This document shows, piece after piece, positions 17,465-25,461 of a stretch of DNA of 47,281 nt. Positions within the stretch are counted from its first letter, which is position 1. The number at the start of each line of letters is the position of its first letter. The DNA comes from Janthinobacterium psychrotolerans. Its GTDB lineage: Bacteria > Pseudomonadota > Gammaproteobacteria > Burkholderiales > Burkholderiaceae_D. Under the pieces are notes generated by a model. The model searched no databases and had not been told where the DNA came from. It saw nothing but the letters and a program-made list of their open reading frames with translations. The stretch lies in the NCBI RefSeq assembly GCF_001677885.1, contig NZ_LOCQ01000032.1, positions 1-47,281 of the forward strand. Direction: 5' to 3'. The position numbers and the translations under genes are program-made.

Positions 17465-19084
17465 ATGGATCCCGTTTCGTCTGCGACGCTGGCCAATGTG
17501 GTGCCAGCCTCTGCCCGGGTCGGCAGCAGCGCGCCCGTCACGCCTGCGTCGGCCGCCATCCTGGCCAATGCGGCGCTCGTCAAGCCCCTTGCTTCATCGA
17601 CCCAGGTCGATATTTCGCCGCTCGGGCAATATCTGTCGGGCGTGGCCTTGTCGCGCCGGCAATTGCTGGCGTTGCAAGGGATAGACGATGAGGTGGGCAC
17701 TCCCGCCAATCCGGCGGTGGTGGCCAATGACGTACTGGTGGCGCTGGCCCAGCAGCTGAGCGATTCGTTTGCCCAGCTGCGCGCCAGCGGGGTCGATGCG
17801 GGCCGGCTGGCGATGACGGCCGGCTCGCAGGACGACCTGGCGCAGCGCTTCGCCTTGTTGAGTGGGCCGGTCACGCCGGGCGCGTCCGAGGCGCTGGCGC
17901 AAAATGCCGATGCCCTGACGCAAGCCGATCTGGCGCGCATCGGCATCGACCTGCAAAACAATCGCCCCGTCGACGTGGCCGCGCTGCAGGCGGCCTTCGA
18001 GGCCGACCGTGGCGCCACCTTGAACATTTTGCAGCAGGGTACCGATGTGCTGGCCGAAGTCGGCGCCGCCTTGACCTTGCAGCAGGGCCTGCCGGCCGCC
18101 GCGCAGGCATTGGACGACCTGGCCGCGGCGCCGCCAACCCAGGCCGAGCAAGTCGTGCCGGCCGATATCGCTGCCACTGACCTCACCGCCGCGACCGTGG
18201 CGCAAGCCGGACAGCCGAACCCGGCCGTGCCGCCTGAGCAGACACAAATACAGCCCGGGCAGCAAGAGCTCGCCCAGCAGCAGGCACTGGCCCAGCGTCA
18301 GCTGGAAGTGCGGCAGCAGCTGGGAACGGAAGACCTGACCCAGGGTTTGCAGGAATTGCGCCAGCAACAATTGCAACAAAATGCCACTTTGCAGGCTCCC
18401 GAGGCCAGCCAGTCCCAGCTGGACCAGGCCGGCACCTTGCAGGCGGCCCAGCAATTGCAACAGAATCAACAAACGCAGCGTAACAACCCCTCAGTGCAGG
18501 CAGAGGGGCTTGACGACGAGCAGGATCGCCTGCAAACCGAGCGCATCGCGCGCGACGATGTGGAAACGCAACGCGTGGCGCAGGAAACTGCACTGGAACA
18601 GCAGGATGCGGCTCGGGTGGAGGACGAGCGCGTGCAAGAGTTGCAGGCCGGACAAACGCGCCAGGCACAATTGCAGCAGCAGGTGCAAGAAGCGGCGGAT
18701 GACGCGGCCAGGGCGCAACTGGCGGCCAGCGAGGCCCAGCGGACGGCCCGCGCGGCCACCGAGCGCGCGCAGAGCGTGGCGCGCGAAGCCCAGGTGCAGC
18801 TCGATGCGGGCTTGGTCACCACAGTCCAGGCCCAGCAGGCGCAGCAAAATGCGCTGGCCCAGCAGCAAGCGGCGCAGAACGCCGCCCTGGCGGTGCAGCA
18901 GCCGTCCTCGCAAGACCCGGCGGTGGCGGCGGCGATTGCCGCCTATAACATCAACAACGCCGCCTTGAATCCGGGCCTGATGAACCGGCCGTTGCCGGCC
19001 AGCGACTCGCAACGGCCTTCGGTGGCGCCGGTGGGCCAGGTGACGGCCGCGACGCCACTGAAGGAACTCAAGCCAGGAGTGTAG
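17465..19084 (+). CDS. Unrecognised Gln/Ala-rich coiled-coil protein, 539 residues
   Basis: I do not recognise this family. The ATG at 17465 has a good ribosome binding site (AAGGA, 5 bases upstream), and the high third-position GC fits a real gene. No signal peptide or membrane helix is visible. Residues 1-70 are Ala/Val/Ser-rich and low in charge. Residues 70-220 look helical, with regular Leu spacing and LRASGVDAGRLAM, LARIGIDLQ and FEADRGATLNILQQGTDVL. Residues 250-480 are very rich in Gln, Ala, Glu and Arg and should form a long coiled coil. The tail (about 485-539) is Pro/Asn-rich and ends PLKELKPGV. It lies between ribE and osmC and overlaps the osmC 3' end by 17 bases. A structural or scaffold role is conceivable but unsupported. 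Confidence 0.8.
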   Translation: MDPVSSATLANVVPASARVGSSAPVTPASAAILANAALVKPLASSTQVDISPLGQYLSGVALSRRQLLALQGIDDEVGTPANPAVVANDVLVALAQQLSDSFAQLRASGVDAGRLAMTAGSQDDLAQRFALLSGPVTPGASEALAQNADALTQADLARIGIDLQNNRPVDVAALQAAFEADRGATLNILQQGTDVLAEVGAALTLQQGLPAAAQALDDLAAAPPTQAEQVVPADIAATDLTAATVAQAGQPNPAVPPEQTQIQPGQQELAQQQALAQRQLEVRQQLGTEDLTQGLQELRQQQLQQNATLQAPEASQSQLDQAGTLQAAQQLQQNQQTQRNNPSVQAEGLDDEQDRLQTERIARDDVETQRVAQETALEQQDAARVEDERVQELQAGQTRQAQLQQQVQEAADDAARAQLAASEAQRTARAATERAQSVAREAQVQLDAGLVTTVQAQQAQQNALAQQQAAQNAALAVQQPSSQDPAVAAAIAAYNINNAALNPGLMNRPLPASDSQRPSVAPVGQVTAATPLKELKPGV

Positions 19085-19493
19085 CGTCGAGCGTGATGTC
19101 GGCTTTCAGCAGCTTCGATACCGGGCAGCCGGCCTTGGCCTTGGCGGTCAGTTCCTCGAATTTTGCCTGGTCGGCGCCCGGGATTTTGGCTTTCAGCACC
19201 AGGTGCACGGCGGTAATGGCAAAGCCGTCGTCCTGTTTGTCCAGCGTCACTTCGGCGGTGGTGTCCATCTGCTCGGCCGTCAGGCCCGCTTCGCCGAGGA
19301 TCAGCGACAGCGCCATGGTGAAGCAGCCCGCGTGGGCGGCGCCAATCAGCTCTTCCGGATTGGTGCCGGGCTTGCCTTCGAAGCGGCTGGCAAAGCCATA
19401 CGGATAGGCTTGCAACGCGCCACTTTTGGTGCTGATGGCGCCCTTGCCATCCTTGATGCCGCCAGACCAGACGGCTGAACCGCTTGTTTTCAT
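19068..19493 (-). CDS. osmC: OsmC-family organic hydroperoxide reductase
   Basis: A cytoplasmic thiol peroxidase that detoxifies organic hydroperoxides under osmotic or oxidative stress. The 141 residues include both redox cysteines, Cys57 in AAHAGCFTMALS and Cys123 in KAGCPVSKLL, and the family segment GTNPEELIGAAHAGC. I chose the ATG at 19493, with AGGAG 6 bases upstream; a TTG at 19517 would add eight residues and include the ribosome binding site. It converges on the coiled-coil gene, and the two 3' ends overlap by 17 bases. Confidence 0.94.
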   Translation of the reverse strand: MKTSGSAVWSGGIKDGKGAISTKSGALQAYPYGFASRFEGKPGTNPEELIGAAHAGCFTMALSLILGEAGLTAEQMDTTAEVTLDKQDDGFAITAVHLVLKAKIPGADQAKFEELTAKAKAGCPVSKLLKADITLDATLLA

Positions 19494-19774
19494 GGTAACT
19501 CCTGTGAGTGTGCACAAAATGAGGATGCGCGGGGCAGGGCCCGGCGCAGCTTGCGGCCCTGGGGTGGGCCGCCCTTGATCTTATGTGATTTGCAAGCCGG
19601 CTGTCGCCTGCCAGGCGGCCAGGTGTTGTGCGGGCGCAGATCGCTGCCGATTGTTCTTATTTCAGGTCTGAAACACGTAAATCCTTTAAAATAGCAGGTT
19701 ATAAGAAAATTTCCGGAAACTCGCGGAATATTCGCGCTCCCTGTACCAGTTTTCAGTTTATCAAGAGGATGAAG

Positions 19775-20896
19775 ATGTCTATTTCAAGCACCGAAGAGAT
19801 CGTCGCTGAACTGCGCGCCGGCCGCATGGTGATACTGGTCGATGAAGAAGACCGGGAAAATGAAGGCGATCTGGTGCTGGCCGCCGATTTCGTGACGCCT
19901 GAAGCAATCAATTTCATGATCACCCATGCGCGCGGCCTGGTGTGCCTGACTCTGACCGAAGAGCGCTGCGACGAGCTGAACCTGTCGATGATGACCTCGC
20001 GCAACGGCACCGCCTACGGCACCAATTTCACGGTATCGATCGAAGCGGCCGAAGGCGTGACCACCGGCATTTCCGCCGCCGACCGCGCCAAGACCATCGA
20101 GGTGGCCGTGGCCAAGGGCACGCAGCCAGCGGACATCGTCCAGCCCGGCCATATCTTCCCGCTGAAAGCGCAAAAGGGCGGCGTGCTGATGCGCGCAGGC
20201 CATACCGAGGCCGGTTGCGACCTGACCGCCATGGCCGGCCTGACGCCGGCGTCGGTGATCTGCGAAATCATGAAGGACGACGGCACCATGGCGCGCCTGC
20301 CGGACCTGATGGTATTTGCGGAACAGCATAATCTGAAAATCGGCACGATCGCCGACCTGATCCATTACCGCAGCCAGACCGAGTCCCTGGTCGAGCGCGT
20401 TGCCGAACGCACCTTGCGCACTGCCCATGGCGAGTTCCGCATGATTGCCTTCCGCGACAAGCCGAGCTCCTCGGCCCATCTCGCCTTGGTGCATGGCGAA
20501 CTGGCCGAAGGGCTCGAAACCCTGGTGCGCGTGCACCAGCCGGTGTCCCTGCTGGACGTGCTGGAAAGCGAAGCGACCACCCACTCCTGGACCGTGGCCG
20601 CCTCGATGGCCGCCATCAAGCAGTCCGAACGCGGTGTGATGGTCTTGCTGAACTGCGGTGAAACCTCGGGCGAACTGTTCGCCCAGTTTGCCGCGCTCGA
20701 CACGCCGCAAGCCAAGCCGAAGGGCCGCGCCGCCAGCATGGACCTGCGCAGCTACGGTATTGGCGCGCAAATCCTGCGCGACCTGGGCGTGAGCAAGATG
20801 CAATTGCTGGCCAGCCCGCGCAAGATGCCGTCGATGGTCGGCTTCGACCTGGAAGTAACCGGTTTTCAGTGCCATCCCGGCCAGACGCCTGACTAA
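19775..20896 (+). CDS. ribB: DHBP synthase with degenerate GTP cyclohydrolase II-like domain (RibBX type)
   Basis: Makes 3,4-dihydroxy-2-butanone 4-phosphate from ribulose 5-phosphate for lumazine formation. The 373 residues have a complete RibB domain (about 1-203: [33 protein letters not shown]). The C-terminal domain (about 210-373) resembles GTP cyclohydrolase II, keeping [17 protein letters not shown]. It lacks the zinc Cys cluster (C-x-SECLTGD...RCDC) and the RQEGRGIG motif of active RibA, so it probably has no cyclohydrolase activity. Such RibBX proteins are known in Proteobacteria. The start at ATG 19775 has AGAGGA 5 bases before it; an ATG at 19769 lies inside that site. A true ribA would have to be elsewhere in the genome. 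Confidence 0.93.
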   Translation: MSISSTEEIVAELRAGRMVILVDEEDRENEGDLVLAADFVTPEAINFMITHARGLVCLTLTEERCDELNLSMMTSRNGTAYGTNFTVSIEAAEGVTTGISAADRAKTIEVAVAKGTQPADIVQPGHIFPLKAQKGGVLMRAGHTEAGCDLTAMAGLTPASVICEIMKDDGTMARLPDLMVFAEQHNLKIGTIADLIHYRSQTESLVERVAERTLRTAHGEFRMIAFRDKPSSSAHLALVHGELAEGLETLVRVHQPVSLLDVLESEATTHSWTVAASMAAIKQSERGVMVLLNCGETSGELFAQFAALDTPQAKPKGRAASMDLRSYGIGAQILRDLGVSKMQLLASPRKMPSMVGFDLEVTGFQCHPGQTPD

Positions 20897-21003
20897 ATCT
20901 ACTGCGCGTCGCGATTTGCGGCCTGCGATGCTCACTGTACCTTCGTACAGTTGCGCTTCTCGGCCACAAATCACTGCCGCTCGCTACGATTTTGTCAGGC
21001 GTC
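20884..21003 (+). repeat. Large nested hairpin between ribBX and ribH
   Basis: Three nested arms align on one axis: GACGCCTGAC (20884-20893) with GTCAGGCGTC (20994-21003); GATTTG-c-GGCC (about 20913-20923) with GGCC-a-CAAATC (about 20962-20972); and an apical ACTGTAC with GTACAGT around CTTC (20934-20951). The outer left arm includes the last ribBX codons and abuts its stop codon. It may be a palindromic intergenic repeat, an RNA processing site or a regulator of ribH. Confidence 0.7.
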
Positions 21004-21069
21004 GATGTGAGAGTAAACGCTGGCGGCATGTGAGTGTCGCCTTGAACCACCAGATTAAAGAGGCACAAG

Positions 21070-21552
21070 ATGACCGTAGGAACGTATGAAACCAATTTTG
21101 CCGGCGAAGGTTTGCGCGTCGGTATTGTCCAGGCACGATTCAATGAAATCGTCGGTGGTGGCTTGCTGTCGGCATGCCTGGAAGAGTTGAGCAAGCTGGG
21201 CGTGGCCGATGAAGATATCCTGCACGTGACCGTGCCGGGCGCCCTGGAAATCCCGTTGATTCTGCAGAAGATGGCGGAAACCGATCAATTCGACGCCCTG
21301 ATCGCTCTTGGCGCCGTAATTCGCGGTGAAACCTATCACTTCGAGCTGGTATCGAATGAATCGGGCGCAGGCATCACGCGCGTCGGTCTCGATTACGGCA
21401 TCCCGATCGCCAACGCCGTGTTGACGACCGAAAACGACGAGCAGGCGGAAGTGCGCATGCTGGTCAAGGGTGCGGAAGCGGCACGGGTAGCGGTAGAAAT
21501 GGCCAATTTAGCCCAAGCGCTAGAAGAGTTGCAAGACACTGACGAAGATTAA
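21070..21552 (+). CDS. ribH: 6,7-dimethyl-8-ribityllumazine synthase RibH
   Basis: Condenses the RibB product with the ribityl-aminouracil to lumazine, the substrate of RibE. The 160 residues contain the family motifs [27 protein letters not shown] and [16 protein letters not shown], with catalytic His90. The ATG at 21070 has AGAGG upstream. The protein ends in an acidic tail, [10 protein letters not shown]. It stands between ribBX and nusB, the usual order. Confidence 0.97.
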   Translation: MTVGTYETNFAGEGLRVGIVQARFNEIVGGGLLSACLEELSKLGVADEDILHVTVPGALEIPLILQKMAETDQFDALIALGAVIRGETYHFELVSNESGAGITRVGLDYGIPIANAVLTTENDEQAEVRMLVKGAEAARVAVEMANLAQALEELQDTDED

Positions 21553-21647
21553 TCTCGATTATGCCGCTGGTGTGCTTTTACAAAGAGCTCCCTGCGGCCG
21601 TCTCGTCAGTACGTGTAGTGAACAAGTATTTAGAACAGGTAACAATC

Positions 21648-22115
21648 ATGACTGAGAAAAATTTGCTCGCCAATCCCAGCAAAAACCGCACGCCGCGTCA
21701 CCGCGCGCGCGAGTTTGCCTTGCAGGGGCTGTACCAGTGGCTGCTGAACAATGAAGATGCGACCACCGTCGTGAACAATATTCGCGCGGCGCACGGCTTC
21801 GACAAGGCGGACGGCGATCATTTCACGGTGCTGCTGTACGGCGCCATCAAGGATTCGCAAGCGCTGCGCGACAGCATGGCGCCGCTGATCGACCGCAATA
21901 TCGCCGAACTGTCGCCGATCGAACACGGCATCCTGCTGATCGGCGCATTCGAACTGAAGAACAATATGGAAATTCCTTACCGCGTCGTCATCAACGAAGC
22001 GGTGGAGCTGGCCAAGTCGTTTGGCGGTATCGACGGCCACAAGTATGTCAACGGCGTGCTGGACAAACTGGCAGCGAAGTACCGCGAGGACGAAGTCGCC
22101 AGCAAGCGCAAGTAA
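21648..22115 (+). CDS. nusB: Transcription antitermination factor NusB
   Basis: Binds boxA RNA with NusE (S10) for antitermination of rRNA operons. The 155 residues carry RTPRHRAREFALQGLYQWL, LSPIEHGILLIGAFEL and the C-terminal signature PYRVVINEAVELAKSFGGIDGHKYVNGVLDKLA. The ATG at 21648 has CAGG upstream; the frame is open back to 21561 but lacks a better start. It is the last gene of the unit, and a strong terminator follows. Confidence 0.97.
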   Translation: MTEKNLLANPSKNRTPRHRAREFALQGLYQWLLNNEDATTVVNNIRAAHGFDKADGDHFTVLLYGAIKDSQALRDSMAPLIDRNIAELSPIEHGILLIGAFELKNNMEIPYRVVINEAVELAKSFGGIDGHKYVNGVLDKLAAKYREDEVASKRK

Positions 22116-22157
22116 TGCTCTATATAGTGTGTGTCCTGCGTGAAAGCGCAGGGCAGT

Positions 22158-22195
22158 AAAAAAGCCACCGGGTTGCAAGTCTCGGTGGCTTTTTT
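22158..22195 (+). terminator. Bidirectional Rho-independent terminator (nusB / lytic transglycosylase)
   Basis: AGCCACCG (22163-22170) pairs with CGGTGGCT (22183-22190), with A-run and T-run flanks. It lies between the convergent nusB and the transglycosylase gene and can serve both strands. Confidence 0.93.
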
Positions 22196-22227
22196 CATGG
22201 TGAGGCGCCGGCGGCGCCCTCAAGCGC

Positions 22228-23160
22228 TTACAGGCCGGCGATTTCGTTGTGCGGTACGACCTTGATGGTCAGGCTGCCGGTTTCCACCGCTGGCGCCGCT
22301 GCAGGCGCTTTTGATGGGGCCGGTGTATTGGACGCCATCACGGCATTGCTGGTCGGCACGCGCTGGCCGGCCGACACTTGTTTCAGGCGGCGGTACTCGG
22401 CCAGCACGCGCGAGCCATAGCCCGAATCGGTGGCGAAGTTGGCGGCGCCGACATAGGTTTTCAGGCCGGCTTCGACCGAGCCGCCACGGGTGACGTAGTC
22501 TTTCAGGATCAAGGAGCCGACGCGGATATTGGCGACCGGATTCAGGGCCGCTTGCACGCCGCCCATTTCCTGGAAGCGTTCATGGTGGACTTTCGACATG
22601 ACCTGCATCAGGCCTTGCGCGCCAACCGGGCTTTCGGCAAACGGGTTCAGGCCCGATTCGATCGCCATCACGGCCAGGATCAGCAGCGGATCAAGTTTGA
22701 TTTCACGCGCCGTCAGGTAGGCCGTCGAGACCAGCATATTGGTCGCGTCATTGGCCACGCGGTAGCGTTTGGACAGCCAGTTGGTCACCCATTGCTGCTG
22801 CTTTTGCGTGCCCAGCAAGGCTTTTTCTTCCTTGCTCAGCGGTGCCGCGGTCGCTGCCACGGTCTGCACGGAAGCGGGCGCTTGCATCAGGGCCGACAGG
22901 GCTGGCGCTTCGACGGCTTGCGCTTCCGTCATTTGCAGCGGGAACAGGCTGTGCGTCAGTTGCTTGCCCAGGTCAGGGCGGAACATCAGCAAGGCGATCA
23001 GTGCCAGCGCTGAAATGCCGAACACGGTGAACGTGTGCTGGGCGGTGGTCAGCACGCCACGTGCCGAGATTGCCGTTGCGCGCGCGCGCAAACGCGCTAA
23101 CGCTGGCTGGCCAGCCACGGTTGAAACAGGCATTGCTGCTTCAGTGCTACGATGAGTCAT
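22228..23160 (-). CDS. Membrane-anchored lytic transglycosylase (SLT domain)
   Basis: Cleaves peptidoglycan glycan strands. The 310 residues have a basic cytoplasmic N-terminus, one membrane helix (about 44-60, FTVFGISALALIALLMF), a linker, and a soluble lytic transglycosylase domain (about 150-260) with catalytic Glu168 in AVMAIESGLNPFAESPVGAQGLMQV and the GAANFATDSGYGSRVL segment. A Pro/Ala-rich C-terminal tail follows. ATG 23160 has GGGGA about 7 bases upstream. The same frame is open up to 23292, but that extension is not needed. It could be mltE- or slt-like; I do not assign a symbol. Confidence 0.9.
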   Translation of the reverse strand: MTHRSTEAAMPVSTVAGQPALARLRARATAISARGVLTTAQHTFTVFGISALALIALLMFRPDLGKQLTHSLFPLQMTEAQAVEAPALSALMQAPASVQTVAATAAPLSKEEKALLGTQKQQQWVTNWLSKRYRVANDATNMLVSTAYLTAREIKLDPLLILAVMAIESGLNPFAESPVGAQGLMQVMSKVHHERFQEMGGVQAALNPVANIRVGSLILKDYVTRGGSVEAGLKTYVGAANFATDSGYGSRVLAEYRRLKQVSAGQRVPTSNAVMASNTPAPSKAPAAAPAVETGSLTIKVVPHNEIAGL

Positions 23161-23636
23161 AGAGTTTCCCCGAAATGTCGCGTCAACAGACAGTCCCTCC
23201 GCGGTCTCGCGGTCGTGGGTACTGCCAATGCCGTGCATCAGAAATATCATCGTCTGTCGCCGCGTATGGATGCGCGCGAGAGACGCCGTCATTGCTTGCT
23301 TGAGCTGATCGGTCCCTGTGGTATTGGATCAGTTGCAATACAACTTTTACCGGGGGTAAGGCAGACGCCTTTTGAAAACACTCCTTAAAATGTCATGTGG
23401 AGCCCCGACTCCGTGAATGAAAGAGAGACGCTAAAATCAAGCTCTGGGCCGGCGTCCTCGTTCAAGTTGGGCGAATTGTAAGAGCCGTTTTATATCAAGT
23501 CAATACTAACGAATTCATTCTTTATTACTTTTATGTCTTACTTTTTGTCTTGCATTGTGCCAAAAGCCAATAAAATCAATTACTTGGCATAGTTCCTTCA
23601 GCAACGGCGTCCGACGTCAAAAAAATTTAAAAACAC
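23161..23636. other. Intergenic leader region between divergent transglycosylase gene and ubiD
   Basis: 476 bases without a convincing gene. The right part (about 23480-23636) is AT-rich and should carry the ubiD promoter; TAAAAT at 23571-23576 is a candidate -10 box, but no well-spaced -35 box is clear. The left part is GC-rich leader for the minus-strand gene. A perfect 6-bp inverted repeat, GTATTG...CAATAC (23321-23341), stands there. I could not fit any known riboswitch to it. Confidence 0.5.
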
Positions 23637-25121
23637 ATGAAATATTCAGATTTGCGAGATTTTATTTCTCAACTGCAACAAATGGGCGAACTTAAGACCA
23701 TTTCGACGCCTGTTTCCCCGTATTTGGAGATGACGGAAGTCTGTGACCGCACCTTGCGCGCGGGCGGACCGGCCTTGCTGTTCAATCAACCCACCGACCA
23801 TAACATGCCGGTACTGGCCAATCTGTTCGGTACGCCACGCAGGGTGGCATTGGGCATGGGCGCCGAGGATGTCAGCGAACTGCGCAAGATCGGCCATGTG
23901 CTGGCGCGCCTGAAGGAGCCCGAGCCGCCGAAGGATTTCAAGGATCTGCTGGGCCTGGGTTCGCTGGTGAAATCCGTCTGGGACATGTCGCCGAAAGAGT
24001 TGCGCGGCGCAAAATGCCAGGAAATCGTCTGGGAAGGCAACGATGTCGACCTGGCGCGCCTGCCGATCCAGCACTGCTGGCCCGGCGATATCGCCCCCTT
24101 GATTACCTGGGGCCTGGTGATTACCAAGGGACCCAATAAAAAGCGCCAGAACCTGGGCATTTACCGCCAGCAGGTGCTGGGCCGTAACAAGGTCATCATG
24201 CGCTGGCTGGCCCATCGGGGCGGGGCGCTGGACTTCCGCGAGCATGCGCTGCAGACCAAGGGGAAACCGTATCCGATCGCCGTCGCGCTCGGCGCCGATC
24301 CCGCTACTATATTAGGGGCCGTCACGCCGGTGCCCGACAGCCTGTCCGAGTATCAGTTCGCCGGCTTGCTGCGCGGCAGCCGCACCGAGCTGGTCAAAGC
24401 CATCGGCAGCGAACTGCGCGTGCCGGCCTCGGCCGAAATCGTGCTCGAAGGCCATATCTATCCGGACGCCAACCATCCGAGCGGCTACGAGCATGCGCTC
24501 GAAGGCCCATATGGGGACCATACCGGCTACTATAATGAGCAGGACAGTTTCCCGGTGTTTACCATTGACCGCATCACCATGCGGCGCGACCCGATCTACC
24601 ACTCCACTTATACCGGCAAACCGCCCGACGAGCCGGCCGTGCTGGGCCTGGCGCTGAACGAAGTGTTCGTGCCGCTGCTGCAAAAGCAGTTCAGCGAAAT
24701 CACCGATTTCTATTTACCGCCCGAAGGCTGCAGCTATCGCATGGCGGTGGTGCAGATCAAGAAACAATACGCGGGCCACGCCAAGCGCGTGATGTTCGGC
24801 GTGTGGAGCTTCCTGCGCCAGTTCATGTATACCAAGTTCATCGTGGTGGTCGACGAGGACGTCAATATCCGCGACTGGAAAGAAGTCATCTGGGCCATTA
24901 CCACCCGCGTCGATCCGATCCGCGACACCACCCTGGTCGACAACACGCCGATCGACTATCTCGATTTTGCTTCGCCAATCAGCGGCCTGGGCAGCAAGAT
25001 GGGGATCGACGCCACCAATAAATGGCCCGGCGAAACCACGCGCGAGTGGGGCACGACGATTGCCATGACGCCGGAAGTGAAGGCGAAGGTGGATCGTATC
25101 TGGCAAGAACTGGGACTGTAG
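23637..25121 (+). CDS. ubiD: 4-hydroxy-3-polyprenylbenzoate decarboxylase UbiD
   Basis: The prenylated-FMN-dependent decarboxylase of ubiquinone synthesis. The 494 residues match the normal length. Family segments include [19 protein letters not shown], the [12 protein letters not shown] region, and [20 protein letters not shown] with the C-terminal [18 protein letters not shown]. The start ATG 23637 has no strong Shine-Dalgarno sequence. The gene for the flavin prenyltransferase (ubiX) is not in this window. Confidence 0.97.
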   Translation: MKYSDLRDFISQLQQMGELKTISTPVSPYLEMTEVCDRTLRAGGPALLFNQPTDHNMPVLANLFGTPRRVALGMGAEDVSELRKIGHVLARLKEPEPPKDFKDLLGLGSLVKSVWDMSPKELRGAKCQEIVWEGNDVDLARLPIQHCWPGDIAPLITWGLVITKGPNKKRQNLGIYRQQVLGRNKVIMRWLAHRGGALDFREHALQTKGKPYPIAVALGADPATILGAVTPVPDSLSEYQFAGLLRGSRTELVKAIGSELRVPASAEIVLEGHIYPDANHPSGYEHALEGPYGDHTGYYNEQDSFPVFTIDRITMRRDPIYHSTYTGKPPDEPAVLGLALNEVFVPLLQKQFSEITDFYLPPEGCSYRMAVVQIKKQYAGHAKRVMFGVWSFLRQFMYTKFIVVVDEDVNIRDWKEVIWAITTRVDPIRDTTLVDNTPIDYLDFASPISGLGSKMGIDATNKWPGETTREWGTTIAMTPEVKAKVDRIWQELGL

Positions 25122-25195
25122 ACCGGCTGGTGTCAGCGGCATTGAGGGCCTGACCCCGGATTTCAGCTTGCTTCCCCAATTGCTCGCAGACCGGT

Positions 25196-25201
25196 TATAA
25201 T
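25196..25201 (+). promoter_or_regulatory. -10 box of the 4.5S RNA gene
   Basis: A perfect TATAAT at 25196-25201 places the transcript start at 25208-25209, exactly where the RNA's terminal helix begins. No good -35 box sits 16-18 bases upstream (TCCCCA there). Confidence 0.65.
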
Positions 25202-25208
25202 TACCCCC

Positions 25209-25304
25209 GGCGGGCCCCTGCGCATCGTGGCATGGCTAACCTGGTCAGGTCGGGAACGAAGCAGCCACGGCTATTAACCATGAGTGCCGCAGATCAGGCT
25301 CGCC
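25209..25304 (+). ncRNA. ffs: 4.5S signal recognition particle RNA
   Basis: A bacterial small SRP RNA of about 96 bases. The conserved apical domain reads GGTCAGGTCGGGAACGAAGC followed by AGCC (about 25243-25266), containing the GGAA-type tetraloop region and the Ffh-binding internal loops. The ends pair: GGCGGGCC (25209-25216) with GGCTCGCC (25297-25304). It is placed just before dnaX, as in many Proteobacteria. A -10 box precedes it and a terminator follows. Confidence 0.96.
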
Positions 25305-25325
25305 TCCTTCGGGAAACAATCGCAA

Positions 25326-25348
25326 AGCTGCCCCAGGGCAGCTTTTTT
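25326..25348 (+). terminator. Rho-independent terminator of 4.5S RNA
   Basis: AGCTGCC (25326-25332) pairs with GGCAGCT (25337-25343) around CCAG and is followed by a run of T to 25348. It separates ffs from dnaX. Bases 25349-25461 should hold the dnaX promoter; TACAAT at 25377-25382 with TTGGCG 19 bases upstream is a possible but imperfect pair. Confidence 0.93.
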
Positions 25349-25461
25349 GTTTTGGCGATGGATTATGCGCATGCGATACAATTGCCGCCTTGGCTGGCCC
25401 GGCCATGAGGCTTGCGCCCGCCGCGCAGGGTCACCGCAACATCGCATGGTAAAATCTCAGC

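Noticed and set aside
23161..23292. Extra N-terminal 44 residues of the lytic transglycosylase
   Set aside because: The ATG at 23160 has a good ribosome binding site, and the extension would place extra residues before the membrane anchor without family support.
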